Of a stretch of DNA of 64,000 nt, positions 27,748-36,869 are shown in pieces. The stretch is taken from NCBI GenBank assembly GCA_025963635.1, contig JAOQAK010000055.1, forward strand, positions 124,001-188,000. Direction: 5' to 3'. The notes under the pieces were generated by a model. That model did not search any database and was not told the origin of the DNA. It saw only the letters and a program-made list of their open reading frames with translations. The translations under genes were made by a program, and so were the position numbers. Origin of the DNA: Ferruginibacter sp. (GTDB lineage Bacteria > Bacteroidota > Bacteroidia > Chitinophagales > Chitinophagaceae). Every line of letters begins with the position of its first letter. The stretch's first letter is position 1.

Positions 27748-28047
27748 TCAGTCGAAAGCATCCTGCTCTTTTTTAAATTCATCCGTATCACTCACATCGC
27801 CTCCCCTTGATGTATCACTCACATCGCCTCCCCTTGATGTATCGTCAAGCTTTTTACCCTGAACCAATTCGTCTATTTCTTTTGCTTCTTGATTCCTTGC
27901 TTTGGTTTCAGGGTTTTCGGGCAATTTTTTATCGCCATCCTCTTGTGATTTCTCGTCAGCTGCCTTGCTGGATTCACCAGCCTTTGCGACTTCCTGCTGT
28001 AATCCCGTTTTAATGTTTTTTGATGAGTTGGTGTCTTGTTTTTCCAT
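27748..28047 (-). CDS. Small hydrophilic protein with 9-residue repeats
   Basis: 99 residues, charged and apparently disordered (rich in Lys, Glu, Asp, Ser), starting at the ATG 28045-28047 (MEKQDTNSSKNIKTGLQQEV). The frame upstream of this ATG is hydrophobic and unlike the rest, so the shorter start is preferred. Near the C-terminus DTSRGGDVS occurs twice in tandem, encoded by a perfect 27-base repeat. No domain is recognised. Gene reality rests on composition and a plausible start. It could be a stress-type intrinsically disordered protein like others in this window, but that is speculation. Confidence 0.5.
   Translation of the reverse strand: MEKQDTNSSKNIKTGLQQEVAKAGESSKAADEKSQEDGDKKLPENPETKARNQEAKEIDELVQGKKLDDTSRGGDVSDTSRGGDVSDTDEFKKEQDAFD
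27787..27840 (-). repeat. Perfect 27-bp tandem duplication
   Basis: Two identical adjacent 27-base units (27787-27813 and 27814-27840) followed by a partial third start. They keep the reading frame and encode DTSRGGDVS twice. Only two copies without spacers, so not a CRISPR array. Confidence 0.9.
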
Positions 28048-28249
28048 TTTGATTAATTTAGGTAAAATCAATGTAGCTATCATGATTGCAGCAGGCCCGA
28101 AAGATCCGGTATGTAATTCAAACAGCGTTCCAGCATGCTCTCGATCGCCACAAATATAATAAGGCAGCTCTGCCGCATAAAGAAAAAATCCACATATGCA
28201 ATCCGGAAAAGTTTCCAATCTGCTCCGACATGCAATTTAAAGTGGTATA

Positions 28250-30688
28250 CTATTTTAATACTCCATTAATAAATTGTAAAATTACAGTCCGGGCACCGGG
28301 CGAACTAATCTCAACTTTAAAATCCACTGGCTTTTTCCCCGGCAATATATAAGCAATCAACTGACCTTTAAAAAACTTAGTTTTTGAAGAGCCATAAGAC
28401 GTAACATCATTGGAATTGCCATTTTCCAACCAGAGCAACCTGGCATTGCCTATCACATTAACTTCCACTTCATTTGACGCTTCATATGCAAGTTGACCAT
28501 TTGCATCCCTTAAACTTATTTCTATTTGCTTCAATCCCGTTTTTGGGTTAATTAATGCATCGGTGTAAACCGTAGCCTTTATCAGTTCCGCATTTCCAGG
28601 CGTGCTCAAAGAACTACCTACTGCCGCCGATCCCGTCCTGCTTCCCGTTACGGTTAATTTACCGGGCTGGTAAATGACGTCCCAGTACAATATCCTGTTT
28701 TCATTACCGGTTAACCTTTTTTTACCGAGCGATACATTATTTAAAAAGAGTTCGGCTTCTTCGCAATTTGTAAAGCAACTCACCCTTACCGAGTCGCCTG
28801 CTTTCCTGTTCCATAAAGGATCAACGCGTTTTTGGCTCCAGGCACCCCTGTCATCCGTTTTAGATATGTTTGAAGTACCCAGGTAAATCATCGGTTTTGC
28901 TGACCAAAGGCTTTGCCGGAAAAAATATTCCGGTTTTTCGAAACCGGCAAGATTCAACAGCCCCGCGTTATTACTCCTGTTGGGAAATTCCCTTGCCTCG
29001 CCGAGGTAGTCAATCCCCGTCCATAAATACTGGCCTGAAATATATTGGTTACTGTCTACCGCATTCCAGGCGCTTAGTTGCATTCCGTTTTCGCTTCCAT
29101 AAATAATTCTATCCGGATAATTGCGGTGATCTTCGGCATACCGGTATTCCTGGTAATTGTATCCAACCAGGTCGATATTCCGTGGATAGTCAGTCTGGTT
29201 AGACATCACCACACCTGCTAAGGCGGATGTTACCGGCCGCGAGATATCAAACTTTCTAACTACGGCTGCCAATCGCTTCGACAATTCGCCAAGCTTGTCA
29301 GCAGCCGGATGATCGGGCAGGTAACCCTTGCCATAAATCTGTGGATTTTTTCCCGTGTTTAAAACCTCATGTGAATAGGGATCATTAGGATAATCGATTT
29401 CGTTGCCAATACTCCACATGATGACAGATGGCCGATTGCGGTTACGTAAGATCATATCTGCAATGTCTTTTTCTGCCCATTCACCGAAATAATCATGGTA
29501 GCCATCTTTGCCCGGCGTGCCCTTATTCCAGCCGGCGATCCATTTATTCTTACCTTCTTCCCATTCATCAAATGCTTCGTCCATCACCAGCAATCCTAAT
29601 TCATCACAAAGCCGGTACAAATAATCAGCGTGTGGGTTATGGCTCATCCGAATGGCATTGCAGCCCGCTTTTTTCAAACTGCGCAACCTGCGAATCCATA
29701 CTTCTTCCGGAACGGCTACTCCCAGTACACCGGCATCGTCATGGATACATACCCCTTTCTGTTTCATATTCACTCCATTCAGGAAAAAACCTTCATTTGC
29801 ATCAAAGCGAATGGTGCGTATCCCCACTTTTTCTGTCCATTCATCGACTTTCCTGGCATGGCTGTTTAGTGAAACATACAGTGTGTACAAATGAGGTGTA
29901 TCAACAGACCAAAATTTTGGATTGGCAACTTTAAAAGAGATATTTACCGGCTGCTCACCGATAGCAGATGGACTTACCTCTTTTTGTGCCGATGCAACTT
30001 GTTTACCGGTTTGATCCATTAGCGATGCTTTCACCAAAACAGCACCGGGGGAGTTACTGTTTTTTATTGAAACACTTACCGCCACCAAAGCGCTTGTTTT
30101 TGTTACGACAGGCGTGGTGAAACTAACACCCCAAAGATCAATATGCGTTGAGTCAACTGCCTGCAGGTATACGTTGCGGTAAATGCCGGAACCTGTGTAC
30201 CAACGCGAATCTGCAAACTTGCTATGGTTCACTTTTACGGCTATAATATTTTTACCTGCGGGTTGAAGATATGGAGTTAATTCATATTGAAAAGAGATGA
30301 AGCCGTTGGGTCGCTTACCGAGCCAATGACCATTTATCCAAACTTCACTATTGTTGTAAACGCCATCGAAATATATGAAAACCTTTTTGCCTTTAAAGCT
30401 TGTGGGTAGCGTAAATGTTTTCCGGTACCCACCAATTCCACCGGGAAGAAAAGCAGTTCCACTGGCCCATTCCTTACTGAAGGGACCTTCGATACTCCAG
30501 TCATGCGGCAGATTGACCTTGCGCCACTGTGCATCATCATAATTTTCTTTCTCTGCCGAAACAACTTCTCCTTTGTTAAATTTCCAGTCTTCATTAAACA
30601 GAATACTCTGGCGGGTTTGTTGTGCAACCAACGTCAATGGAAACGCAACAATGATCCACACAATTATTACTAAGGCGCCTTTCATCAT
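28250..30688 (-). CDS. Secreted GH2 beta-galactosidase-like enzyme with DUF4982
   Basis: An 812-residue secreted glycosidase. The start at 30686-30688 (or 30685) begins a signal peptide (MMKGALVIIVWIIVAFPLTL, cleavage near VAQQ); 17 upstream in-frame codons are polar and unlikely. Domains in order: GH2 sugar-binding (NLPHDWSIEGPFSKEWASGT, GGIGGYRKTF), GH2 Ig-like, TIM barrel with MKQKGVCIHDDAGVLG, NAIRMSHNPHADYLYRLCDE, acid/base Glu in MWSIGNEIDYP (about 430) and nucleophile Glu in IIYGSENGMQ (about 533), then QYLWTGIDYLGEAREFPNRS, DUF4982-type and C-terminal beta domains. This subfamily typically acts on beta-galactosides of plant or host glycans, but the sugar is not proven here. It is divergent from the next GH2 gene, sharing a 213-base intergenic region. 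Confidence 0.9.
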   Translation of the reverse strand: MMKGALVIIVWIIVAFPLTLVAQQTRQSILFNEDWKFNKGEVVSAEKENYDDAQWRKVNLPHDWSIEGPFSKEWASGTAFLPGGIGGYRKTFTLPTSFKGKKVFIYFDGVYNNSEVWINGHWLGKRPNGFISFQYELTPYLQPAGKNIIAVKVNHSKFADSRWYTGSGIYRNVYLQAVDSTHIDLWGVSFTTPVVTKTSALVAVSVSIKNSNSPGAVLVKASLMDQTGKQVASAQKEVSPSAIGEQPVNISFKVANPKFWSVDTPHLYTLYVSLNSHARKVDEWTEKVGIRTIRFDANEGFFLNGVNMKQKGVCIHDDAGVLGVAVPEEVWIRRLRSLKKAGCNAIRMSHNPHADYLYRLCDELGLLVMDEAFDEWEEGKNKWIAGWNKGTPGKDGYHDYFGEWAEKDIADMILRNRNRPSVIMWSIGNEIDYPNDPYSHEVLNTGKNPQIYGKGYLPDHPAADKLGELSKRLAAVVRKFDISRPVTSALAGVVMSNQTDYPRNIDLVGYNYQEYRYAEDHRNYPDRIIYGSENGMQLSAWNAVDSNQYISGQYLWTGIDYLGEAREFPNRSNNAGLLNLAGFEKPEYFFRQSLWSAKPMIYLGTSNISKTDDRGAWSQKRVDPLWNRKAGDSVRVSCFTNCEEAELFLNNVSLGKKRLTGNENRILYWDVIYQPGKLTVTGSRTGSAAVGSSLSTPGNAELIKATVYTDALINPKTGLKQIEISLRDANGQLAYEASNEVEVNVIGNARLLWLENGNSNDVTSYGSSKTKFFKGQLIAYILPGKKPVDFKVEISSPGARTVILQFINGVLK

Positions 30689-30901
30689 TTTGCTCTTTGT
30701 TGATTTTCTTTGTGTTTTTTCATTCAATAATAAGCACATAATTTAACTTGTTTATAGGATATCCGAAAGTGTATTTTATACTAGCTTGCAACATGGATGT
30801 AGCTGTTTATGCTATCATGCATGGTCACCAAAGATATACCCGTTGCGGTGAACACTGGCGCAATTTTAGCAGATAACATTCCATTGTTAATTATTTTGTA
30901 C

Positions 30902-32746
30902 ATGGAAGTAACACACCCCAATTATAGCCTAACCGTTACCAAGGAAGAAGCTTTTGCAACTGACAATGTAATCAACCCTTTGCCCCGGGCTGTGCTGCGC
31001 CCGAATTCGTATGTATTGTTGGATGGTGAGTGGAATTTTGCGCTGGATCTGGAGGATAAAGGTTTGGCGGAAAACTGGTATATATCGCATCAATATGAAG
31101 GTATAGCACATTGGCCCGGGTCAATAGAAGATCATATGGCGCTTGCAAAAGATGCAGCGCCCGAAAACAAAGTCTGGAAGGATAAAGTGGTTGCCTGGTA
31201 TGAAAGAGAATTTCCTATGCCACGGAAAGCCGAAGACGGCGTACCGAATACCCTTTTGCAGTTAACTTTTGGGGCTTGCGGATATGAAACGCAGGTATGG
31301 TTGAATGGCATACCGCTAAAGACGATTGAAGGCGAAGAAATACACAGGGGTGAATACACTTCCTTTTCTTATGAGTTGCAACAGGAGCATCTCCAGGCCA
31401 ATAACCGGCTTACCGTACGGATCGCCGACACAATGGATGCAGACATTCCCAGGGGAAAACAGGAGTCGTTTGTATATAAACGCGGCGGCATCTGGTACCA
31501 GACTTATACAGGTGCGGTAAGAAGTATCTGGCTCGAAACCGTTGAAAGAAACCGGCTACGCTCCCGCATAGGTGTGGTGAGCATTGTAGAAGATAACCTT
31601 GTTCGGTTTAACCTCACTACCCGTGTGCACGACCCGGGGCTTTATACACTAAAGCTATTCATATACAATCGCCCAACGGATTCAAAAGAACCCATCGCCT
31701 CAGATAAATATCCGCTGATACTTGAAGCGGGCCAGAAAAATCAACGTGTGGTGATCGAAATACCAGGTGCAAAATTATGGTCACCGGAACAGCCCAACTT
31801 ATATACGCTGGTAGCACAGCTGGTAGATTCAGATGGGTATGCTGCTGAGATTGAAACGCATTTTGGCCTTAGAAAAATTGAAGCAAGGGGATGCTGCGTG
31901 TATCTCAATAACAAACCTTTGTATCTCGATGGCATCCTGTACCAGCCGGGAAATGCAACCTATGAACAGATCCGGCAGCACATGCTTGCCATGAAAGAAC
32001 TTGGCTGTAACCTTGTTCGCATCCACATTGCAGGGGTAGACCCCCGCATATACAATATGGCAGACAAGATCGGTATGCTGCTTTGGGTGGAAGTGCCCAG
32101 CCCCCATCGTTCCAGCAATAAAAGCCGGGAAGCGCACAGAGACGAACTATTGCGTATGCTGGCGCTGATTGGAACACATCCCTCCGTTGTGATCTGGAGT
32201 TTGTACAATGAAGATTGGGGCGCACAGGATATCGCTACCAGCGCCGAAACACGCCAATACATTACCAACATGTATCATTACATGCAAATTGCCCACCCTC
32301 AATTTTTAGTAGTAGACAATGATGGCTGGCAACATATTTCTTTTGAAGGGCGTTTAAAATCCGACTTGCTGACAGCACACCTGTATACACCCGATCTTCA
32401 ACGCTGGGAACGATTGCTGGATGATTTAATCGCAGGCAAACTAGAAGGTGTTGCGGCTTTTCCGCTAGTGATTGGCGATCCTTTCTTTTACAGGCACCAG
32501 GTCCCATTGCTCATCAGCGAATGGGGAGGATTTGGCTTTGTTGAATATGGCGGTCCGAAAGACAATGATGACAGGGCGGCGCAGGTAACCTTATTTAAAG
32601 AAGCCCTGCGTAAAAGGCCCATTGCCGGCGATGTGTACACCCAGGCAACCAATATAGAAGAAGAACAAAATGGTATCATTGATTTTACAACGGGCACCCT
32701 TAAGGTACCAAAGGGGCTGTTATATTCTGGAAAACAAAAACAGTAG
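30902..32746 (+). CDS. Cytoplasmic glycoside hydrolase family 2 protein
   Basis: A 614-residue GH2 enzyme without a signal peptide. The ATG at 30902 gives MEVTHPNYSLTV; the earlier in-frame ATGs encode an unsupported 31-residue extension. Domains: sugar-binding (LRPNSYVLLDGEWNFALDL, GACGYETQVWLNG), Ig-like, TIM barrel (LDGILYQPGNATYEQI, LGCNLVRIHIAG), acid/base Glu437 in IWSLYNEDWG and probable nucleophile Glu540 in LLISEWGGFGF. Compared with the secreted GH2 at 28250 it is shorter and lacks the C-terminal beta domains, so it probably acts on small imported sugars. The usual N-H-P motif region reads RIHIAGVDPR. Its stop codon lies within a 36-base palindrome (32739-32774). Confidence 0.85.
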   Translation: MEVTHPNYSLTVTKEEAFATDNVINPLPRAVLRPNSYVLLDGEWNFALDLEDKGLAENWYISHQYEGIAHWPGSIEDHMALAKDAAPENKVWKDKVVAWYEREFPMPRKAEDGVPNTLLQLTFGACGYETQVWLNGIPLKTIEGEEIHRGEYTSFSYELQQEHLQANNRLTVRIADTMDADIPRGKQESFVYKRGGIWYQTYTGAVRSIWLETVERNRLRSRIGVVSIVEDNLVRFNLTTRVHDPGLYTLKLFIYNRPTDSKEPIASDKYPLILEAGQKNQRVVIEIPGAKLWSPEQPNLYTLVAQLVDSDGYAAEIETHFGLRKIEARGCCVYLNNKPLYLDGILYQPGNATYEQIRQHMLAMKELGCNLVRIHIAGVDPRIYNMADKIGMLLWVEVPSPHRSSNKSREAHRDELLRMLALIGTHPSVVIWSLYNEDWGAQDIATSAETRQYITNMYHYMQIAHPQFLVVDNDGWQHISFEGRLKSDLLTAHLYTPDLQRWERLLDDLIAGKLEGVAAFPLVIGDPFFYRHQVPLLISEWGGFGFVEYGGPKDNDDRAAQVTLFKEALRKRPIAGDVYTQATNIEEEQNGIIDFTTGTLKVPKGLLYSGKQKQ

Positions 32747-32774
32747 AGACGCCATGCATGGCGTCTCTACTGTT
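32739..32774. repeat. Perfect 36-bp REP-like palindrome with GTAG...CTAC
   Basis: Two 18-base arms around a centre between 32756 and 32757 are fully complementary (left arm AACAGTAGAGACGCCATG). GTAG (32743-32746) stands in the outer arm with CTAC opposite, as in REP sequences used by RAYT-type transposases. It spans the TAG of the upstream GH2 gene and lies 26 bases from the convergent gene's stop, so it may also act as a bidirectional terminator. Confidence 0.85.
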
Positions 32775-32800
32775 GCAATCCCGGAAATTCGCAAATTAAT

Positions 32801-35800
32801 TTATTTGGTGCCGGGGTACTTCGCATTACCTTTTGCATAAAACCATATGATACGGTTCATCGTATCATCTTCTCCCCCATCTACTTCATTAAAAACTTCC
32901 AGCTGCGACTGAAGGGCATATTTTTTTTCTTTGCCAACAAGAGCCTGTAATGGTTTGTTCATCTGGTCAAAAGGAATCGTATTGGGCAACACTTTATAGG
33001 GTAAGAAATCATTCTTTGTTTTTTGGAAACACTCCGTCATTGGCCGGGCGGTGGCATCGATGATATTCATGGGTGGAATTCCGAGTATTTGCTCTATCGT
33101 TCGCAGCATGGAGGTTTGATTATAATTAGCAGTGATGAGTTTGCCCGTGCTGTAGGGGCTTACTACAAGGCCAACAGTACGGTATGCAGAAATATGATCC
33201 CACCCACTTTGTGAATCATCCTGTGTAATGAAGATTACGGTAGAATCCCAGTACTTGCTTTTTGTGATCATTTCAATAATCCTTCCCAACGCAAAGTCAT
33301 TATCGGCCACCATGGCATTAGGTGTAGGAAAACCGGGGGAAGTTCCCGCGGTGTGGTCATTTGGCAATGAAAGAACAATGAGATTCGGCAGGCTATCACC
33401 CTGTTCATATTGCTGCCACTCCTTCATAAAAATATCGGCCCGCTGCTGATCGCTAAATGCAATGTTATCGCAATCAGGATATGTTGAAGAGATGATGGGA
33501 CGAATTCTTGCGATGGTAGTTTCATTGTGCCACACGGGCACCATACCATTTTTATAGTTTGCATAAAGATCAGCCCATTTCAGTTTTCTATCATATACGG
33601 TTCTGCATGCTTCACCGAAAACCTTAACGGTTTTCCCATGATCCATTGCCTGGTTCCAGATAAAGCCGCTTTTATTGTATACCAATGCATCTTCCTGCCG
33701 GTGCGGATAGCTTCTGAACCATGCCCGCACATTTTTTTCCACGTAATCGGATACCATGCCTGCATCTGTCCACTGGTGGCCCTCCGCGGATGATTTACCC
33801 GAAGCATAATAATCGTCCATCCAGCCAAACTGCTTCGCCAACGAATGCATATTGGGCGTAATATTTTGTCCGAAGATGCAAAGCGAAGTATCACCCCGGC
33901 CTTGTGGGAGATCGCCGAATACCTGGTCGTAAGTTTTATTTTCTTTGATGATATAAACCACATGTTTAAACACAGAAGGCTCGCCCAAACGCTCAGGAAC
34001 CGGCACAGGTGCAACGCCTTCACGCGGCAGTAATTGCAGCTGCTCAGTTCTGTTCATTAAGTTTAGCTGCGCTACGTCCAATGTGTATTGCTCCAGCATT
34101 GATTTGCCCGGTAGAGGAATAATGCTTATGGATGCCAACTGGTTATGAATAGAGCTGGCCTTCTTTTTAGCATTGATCACATTGGCGCCATCAGATTCCA
34201 GGTTAGTAACTATCAGCAGGTTCCTGAATATCTTCAAACCACCCGGGTATGCTTCAGTTGGAATATAACCCATAACCTGAGATTTGCCCTGGCCTTTAGC
34301 GGACGCATTTTTACCGAGCCTGACCACTGCTACTGCATTATCGAAGCCATTGGCTACATATAGAAAACTATTATCTGCATTTAACTCCAGGCCATTGGGA
34401 GTGCTCCCCTGCAAGCTGTATTTGCCTTTTAGTAACCCAACATCGATGGTTTCTGTGATGGTATTTGTAACCGTGTTGATCACTGATATCGCATCACTGG
34501 ACCCATTGGCAACGTAAACAAAGCGACCATTTTTTGATGCCTTTATGGCATTGGGATGTAGTCCGACTTTCAACTCCTGTATCTTTTTGCCAGTAATGTC
34601 AAACACCGATACTGTTCCTTCACCGGTAGCACCTGTGCGTGGATCTGTATAGGCCAGCCCCCATGGAACCCCTGCCCTTTCTTTCGTGCTGTCTGTTGCC
34701 ACGCTGCCCGCCCAATTGCTTACGTATATTTTATTATCAGTGATGGCCATTCCGTATGGTGCAACACCGGTGGGTATACGCCATACGATGGAATGATCGC
34801 TCCAACGGATTTTAACCAATTCATTATTGCCGTTGAGCACTACGTAAAGGAACAGTTCACCTCCCTCTCTTGAAATTTCAATTTCGTTGGGGAGAGAATT
34901 TGTGGCCGGACTAACCTTTGGGAAGCTGATGTTTGAAAGATGCTGAAAACCTTCGGCCCATTCCGCAATCATAATTGCACCATTGTCTTTTTCTGCCGCA
35001 CTCCAGGCTACCCAGGTCTTTCCATTTTCTTTGAAGGATTTAATGCCTGAATAAGTGCTCATGTATCTTGCGTACTGAACACTGTCTGCAAAAGTCCAAC
35101 TGTCGATGACCTTTTTAGTAATGATATCGATTGCCGTGATGCCATACCTGTCTTCGATCACGACTTTGCCATCGTTGGATAGCACCGCTACATCCAACGC
35201 ATGGTTTTCCTGCTCGGGATTACCAAATCGGATTACTTCCCCCGCTGAATGAATAATCCGGTTAAAAGGCATCAGCCGCAGTGAATCATTTTGGCGGGCC
35301 ATAAAATCTGATAGTCCCGCCACATGATCTGTGTTGATATAATCAACTTTAAGGGCCAGTAACTGTTTCCATGCAGCCGGCACATCGGGGCAGCCATAAA
35401 AACGGATGGGCTTGTTTAAACGATGTGCCTTATTGACCCATTTGGAGATAGTGCGTTTGTCCGCTGCAGGTAGCTCACCCGTTCCATCCCATTTGCTGTA
35501 ATTCTCAAAGGGATCGCTCAGCATGGCGATCTTTTTTAAAGCGATTTTGTTGTAGTGGCTATCGAGGTTTCCATCAAACGAGATATAGGATGGATAGTTA
35601 GCATAAGATATCGCGGGGGGCCGGCTGCCTGTGATGACAATATTGACAGACCTGCTTTGGATAATAGATGGATATTGCTTTACTAATGCAAGCAATGCAT
35701 CCATGGTGGCCGGACCCTTGGTTTTAAGATCGATCAGTAACTGTAGTTTTCGGCTGCTATCTTTATACACGAAGCCGTTATTTTTTTCAATAGCCGAAGC

Positions 35801-36064
35801 AATGGGTTCAAGGTATAATTTTTCGAATGTGCGGCCAGCTGGCAGTTCCGATGAATCGTGCGCCACGAGTAGCAATTTGCCCCACAGGAAGATGTCTGCT
35901 TCAATAGATCCGAACTGCTCATTGTATGCACCGAAGAAGGGATTTTGTTGGTGGTAATCATTGTGAGAGTGTGCCATAGCTACCGAGTACACTGGCTTTT
36001 GTGCAAGAGATGACAACACAAAACAACAGCCGAGCAGGCAGGAAAAACTTTTTAGATAGTTCAT
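32801..36064 (-). CDS. Three-domain protein: AIM6-like phospholipase domain, YncE-like propeller, phosphoesterase
   Basis: A 1087-residue secreted protein (signal peptide MNYLKSFSCLLGCCFVLSSL). Residues 25-265 match the AIM6-like branch of the PI-PLC/glycerophosphodiesterase superfamily: AHSHNDYHQQNPFFGAY, SIEADIFLWGKLLLVAHDS, LQLLIDLKTKGP, VDYINTDHVAGLSDFM. Residues about 270-680 form a YVTN/YncE beta-propeller (IKASKNGRFVYVANGSSDAI, LELNADNSFLYVANGFDNAV). Residues 690-1085 form an alkaline phosphatase-superfamily phosphoesterase (VFKHVVYIIKENKTYDQVFG, SAEGHQWTDAGMVSDYVEK, VLSLPNDHTAGTSPGFP, FITQDDSQSGWDHISAYRT), with Thr in ENKT as the likely nucleophile. Propeller plus phosphoesterase is a known bifunctional layout; the added N-terminal PLC-like domain is unusual. 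It could remove head groups and phosphate from phospholipids to gain phosphate, which is inference. Confidence 0.85.
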   Translation of the reverse strand: MNYLKSFSCLLGCCFVLSSLAQKPVYSVAMAHSHNDYHQQNPFFGAYNEQFGSIEADIFLWGKLLLVAHDSSELPAGRTFEKLYLEPIASAIEKNNGFVYKDSSRKLQLLIDLKTKGPATMDALLALVKQYPSIIQSRSVNIVITGSRPPAISYANYPSYISFDGNLDSHYNKIALKKIAMLSDPFENYSKWDGTGELPAADKRTISKWVNKAHRLNKPIRFYGCPDVPAAWKQLLALKVDYINTDHVAGLSDFMARQNDSLRLMPFNRIIHSAGEVIRFGNPEQENHALDVAVLSNDGKVVIEDRYGITAIDIITKKVIDSWTFADSVQYARYMSTYSGIKSFKENGKTWVAWSAAEKDNGAIMIAEWAEGFQHLSNISFPKVSPATNSLPNEIEISREGGELFLYVVLNGNNELVKIRWSDHSIVWRIPTGVAPYGMAITDNKIYVSNWAGSVATDSTKERAGVPWGLAYTDPRTGATGEGTVSVFDITGKKIQELKVGLHPNAIKASKNGRFVYVANGSSDAISVINTVTNTITETIDVGLLKGKYSLQGSTPNGLELNADNSFLYVANGFDNAVAVVRLGKNASAKGQGKSQVMGYIPTEAYPGGLKIFRNLLIVTNLESDGANVINAKKKASSIHNQLASISIIPLPGKSMLEQYTLDVAQLNLMNRTEQLQLLPREGVAPVPVPERLGEPSVFKHVVYIIKENKTYDQVFGDLPQGRGDTSLCIFGQNITPNMHSLAKQFGWMDDYYASGKSSAEGHQWTDAGMVSDYVEKNVRAWFRSYPHRQEDALVYNKSGFIWNQAMDHGKTVKVFGEACRTVYDRKLKWADLYANYKNGMVPVWHNETTIARIRPIISSTYPDCDNIAFSDQQRADIFMKEWQQYEQGDSLPNLIVLSLPNDHTAGTSPGFPTPNAMVADNDFALGRIIEMITKSKYWDSTVIFITQDDSQSGWDHISAYRTVGLVVSPYSTGKLITANYNQTSMLRTIEQILGIPPMNIIDATARPMTECFQKTKNDFLPYKVLPNTIPFDQMNKPLQALVGKEKKYALQSQLEVFNEVDGGEDDTMNRIIWFYAKGNAKYPGTK

Positions 36065-36490
36065 GCAAAAGGATTAAATGAATTTCAAATCGGATCTTTT
36101 TTCTTTGGAAAAGAGTTGGTCCAAACACGATTGATGAATGGAAGTCTAAGTTTCAAAAATAAAGCTAATTAGCTTATTACAGAAGGATTTTATATTTCCT
36201 AATGAGCGCGTGAGATTGTGGTAAGCTGTAAATTGTTTAAAGGTGTATGTTGAATGAAGCAAGGCCATTCAAGCCTTTATTGGCAAGCAGTATTTCAAAA
36301 GTGCAGTGGATCTGATTTAACTGCTTAAGAGCCGTACATATAATACTTCTTTCAGTAACTCTTCTAAAATCATCTCCTTCACCTCCTCAGCCGCCGGAGC
36401 TGCGTAACTGGTTTAAAATGATTTTTGCCGGCACTTGCAATTTGATCATTCCAGTATTATTTTCGATAAATATAAACCAATTGCAAGATC
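36065..36490. other. Divergent intergenic region
   Basis: About 425 bases between the phosphoesterase gene and a GIY-YIG gene, expected to hold both promoters. A very short minus-strand frame near 36320-36390 encodes an 18-residue helix-like peptide after a purine-rich stretch; it is not called as a gene. Confidence 0.4.
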
Positions 36491-36847
36491 ATGAAAGCGC
36501 ACAAAGAATTAAAAGACGAATACAAACAGAAGCAATTCAAGGTCGGAGTGTTTCAAATCAGGAATACTATCAATAATAAAGTTTTTATTGGCAGCAGCCT
36601 TAACCTTGATGCGATCTGGAACAGAAATAAAGTGGAGTTGAAGTTCGGAGGTCATCGGAATCAAAACTTACAAAAAGAGTGGAAAGAATTTGGTGAAGAG
36701 AATTTCAGTTTCGAGCTATTGTATGAGATAGAACAAAAAGAGGGAGACAAGGTTGACTACAGCAAAGAAGTTAAGAAAATAGAAGCGATGTTTATAGAAG
36801 AACTGCAGCCATTTGCTGAGAAGGGTTATAATGCTTTCAAGGATTAA
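36491..36847 (+). CDS. GIY-YIG domain protein
   Basis: 118 residues almost wholly made of a GIY-YIG nuclease-like domain. The first motif appears as KVGVFQIRNTINNKVFIGSS, that is GVF and FIG in place of GIY and YIG. The following helices read GGHRNQNLQKEWKEFGEENF and SFELLYEIEQKEGD, and a late Glu in IEAMFIEELQPFAEKGYN fits the metal-binding position. The Arg normally found after the second motif is not obvious (SLNLDAIWNRNK), so catalytic activity is uncertain. This short stand-alone form is common in Bacteroidota. No mobile element borders are seen. The gene lies 22 bases from the stop of the convergent GH36 gene. Confidence 0.8.
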   Translation: MKAHKELKDEYKQKQFKVGVFQIRNTINNKVFIGSSLNLDAIWNRNKVELKFGGHRNQNLQKEWKEFGEENFSFELLYEIEQKEGDKVDYSKEVKKIEAMFIEELQPFAEKGYNAFKD

Positions 36848-36869
36848 CAATGTACTTTTATATTTCCTG

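Noticed and set aside
27787..27840. Possible CRISPR array
   Set aside because: Two direct units without spacers, in frame with a coding sequence, and no cas genes.
27221..28047. HNH nuclease plus small hydrophilic protein as a toxin-antitoxin or defence pair
   Set aside because: They are not overlapping or tightly coupled, the small protein lacks any DNA-binding or antitoxin-like motif, and no further defence gene is near.
36320..36400. Short minus-strand peptide frame preceded by a GGAGG-like stretch
   Set aside because: Only 18 codons from its ATG, no homology, and the region is a divergent promoter region; not enough support.
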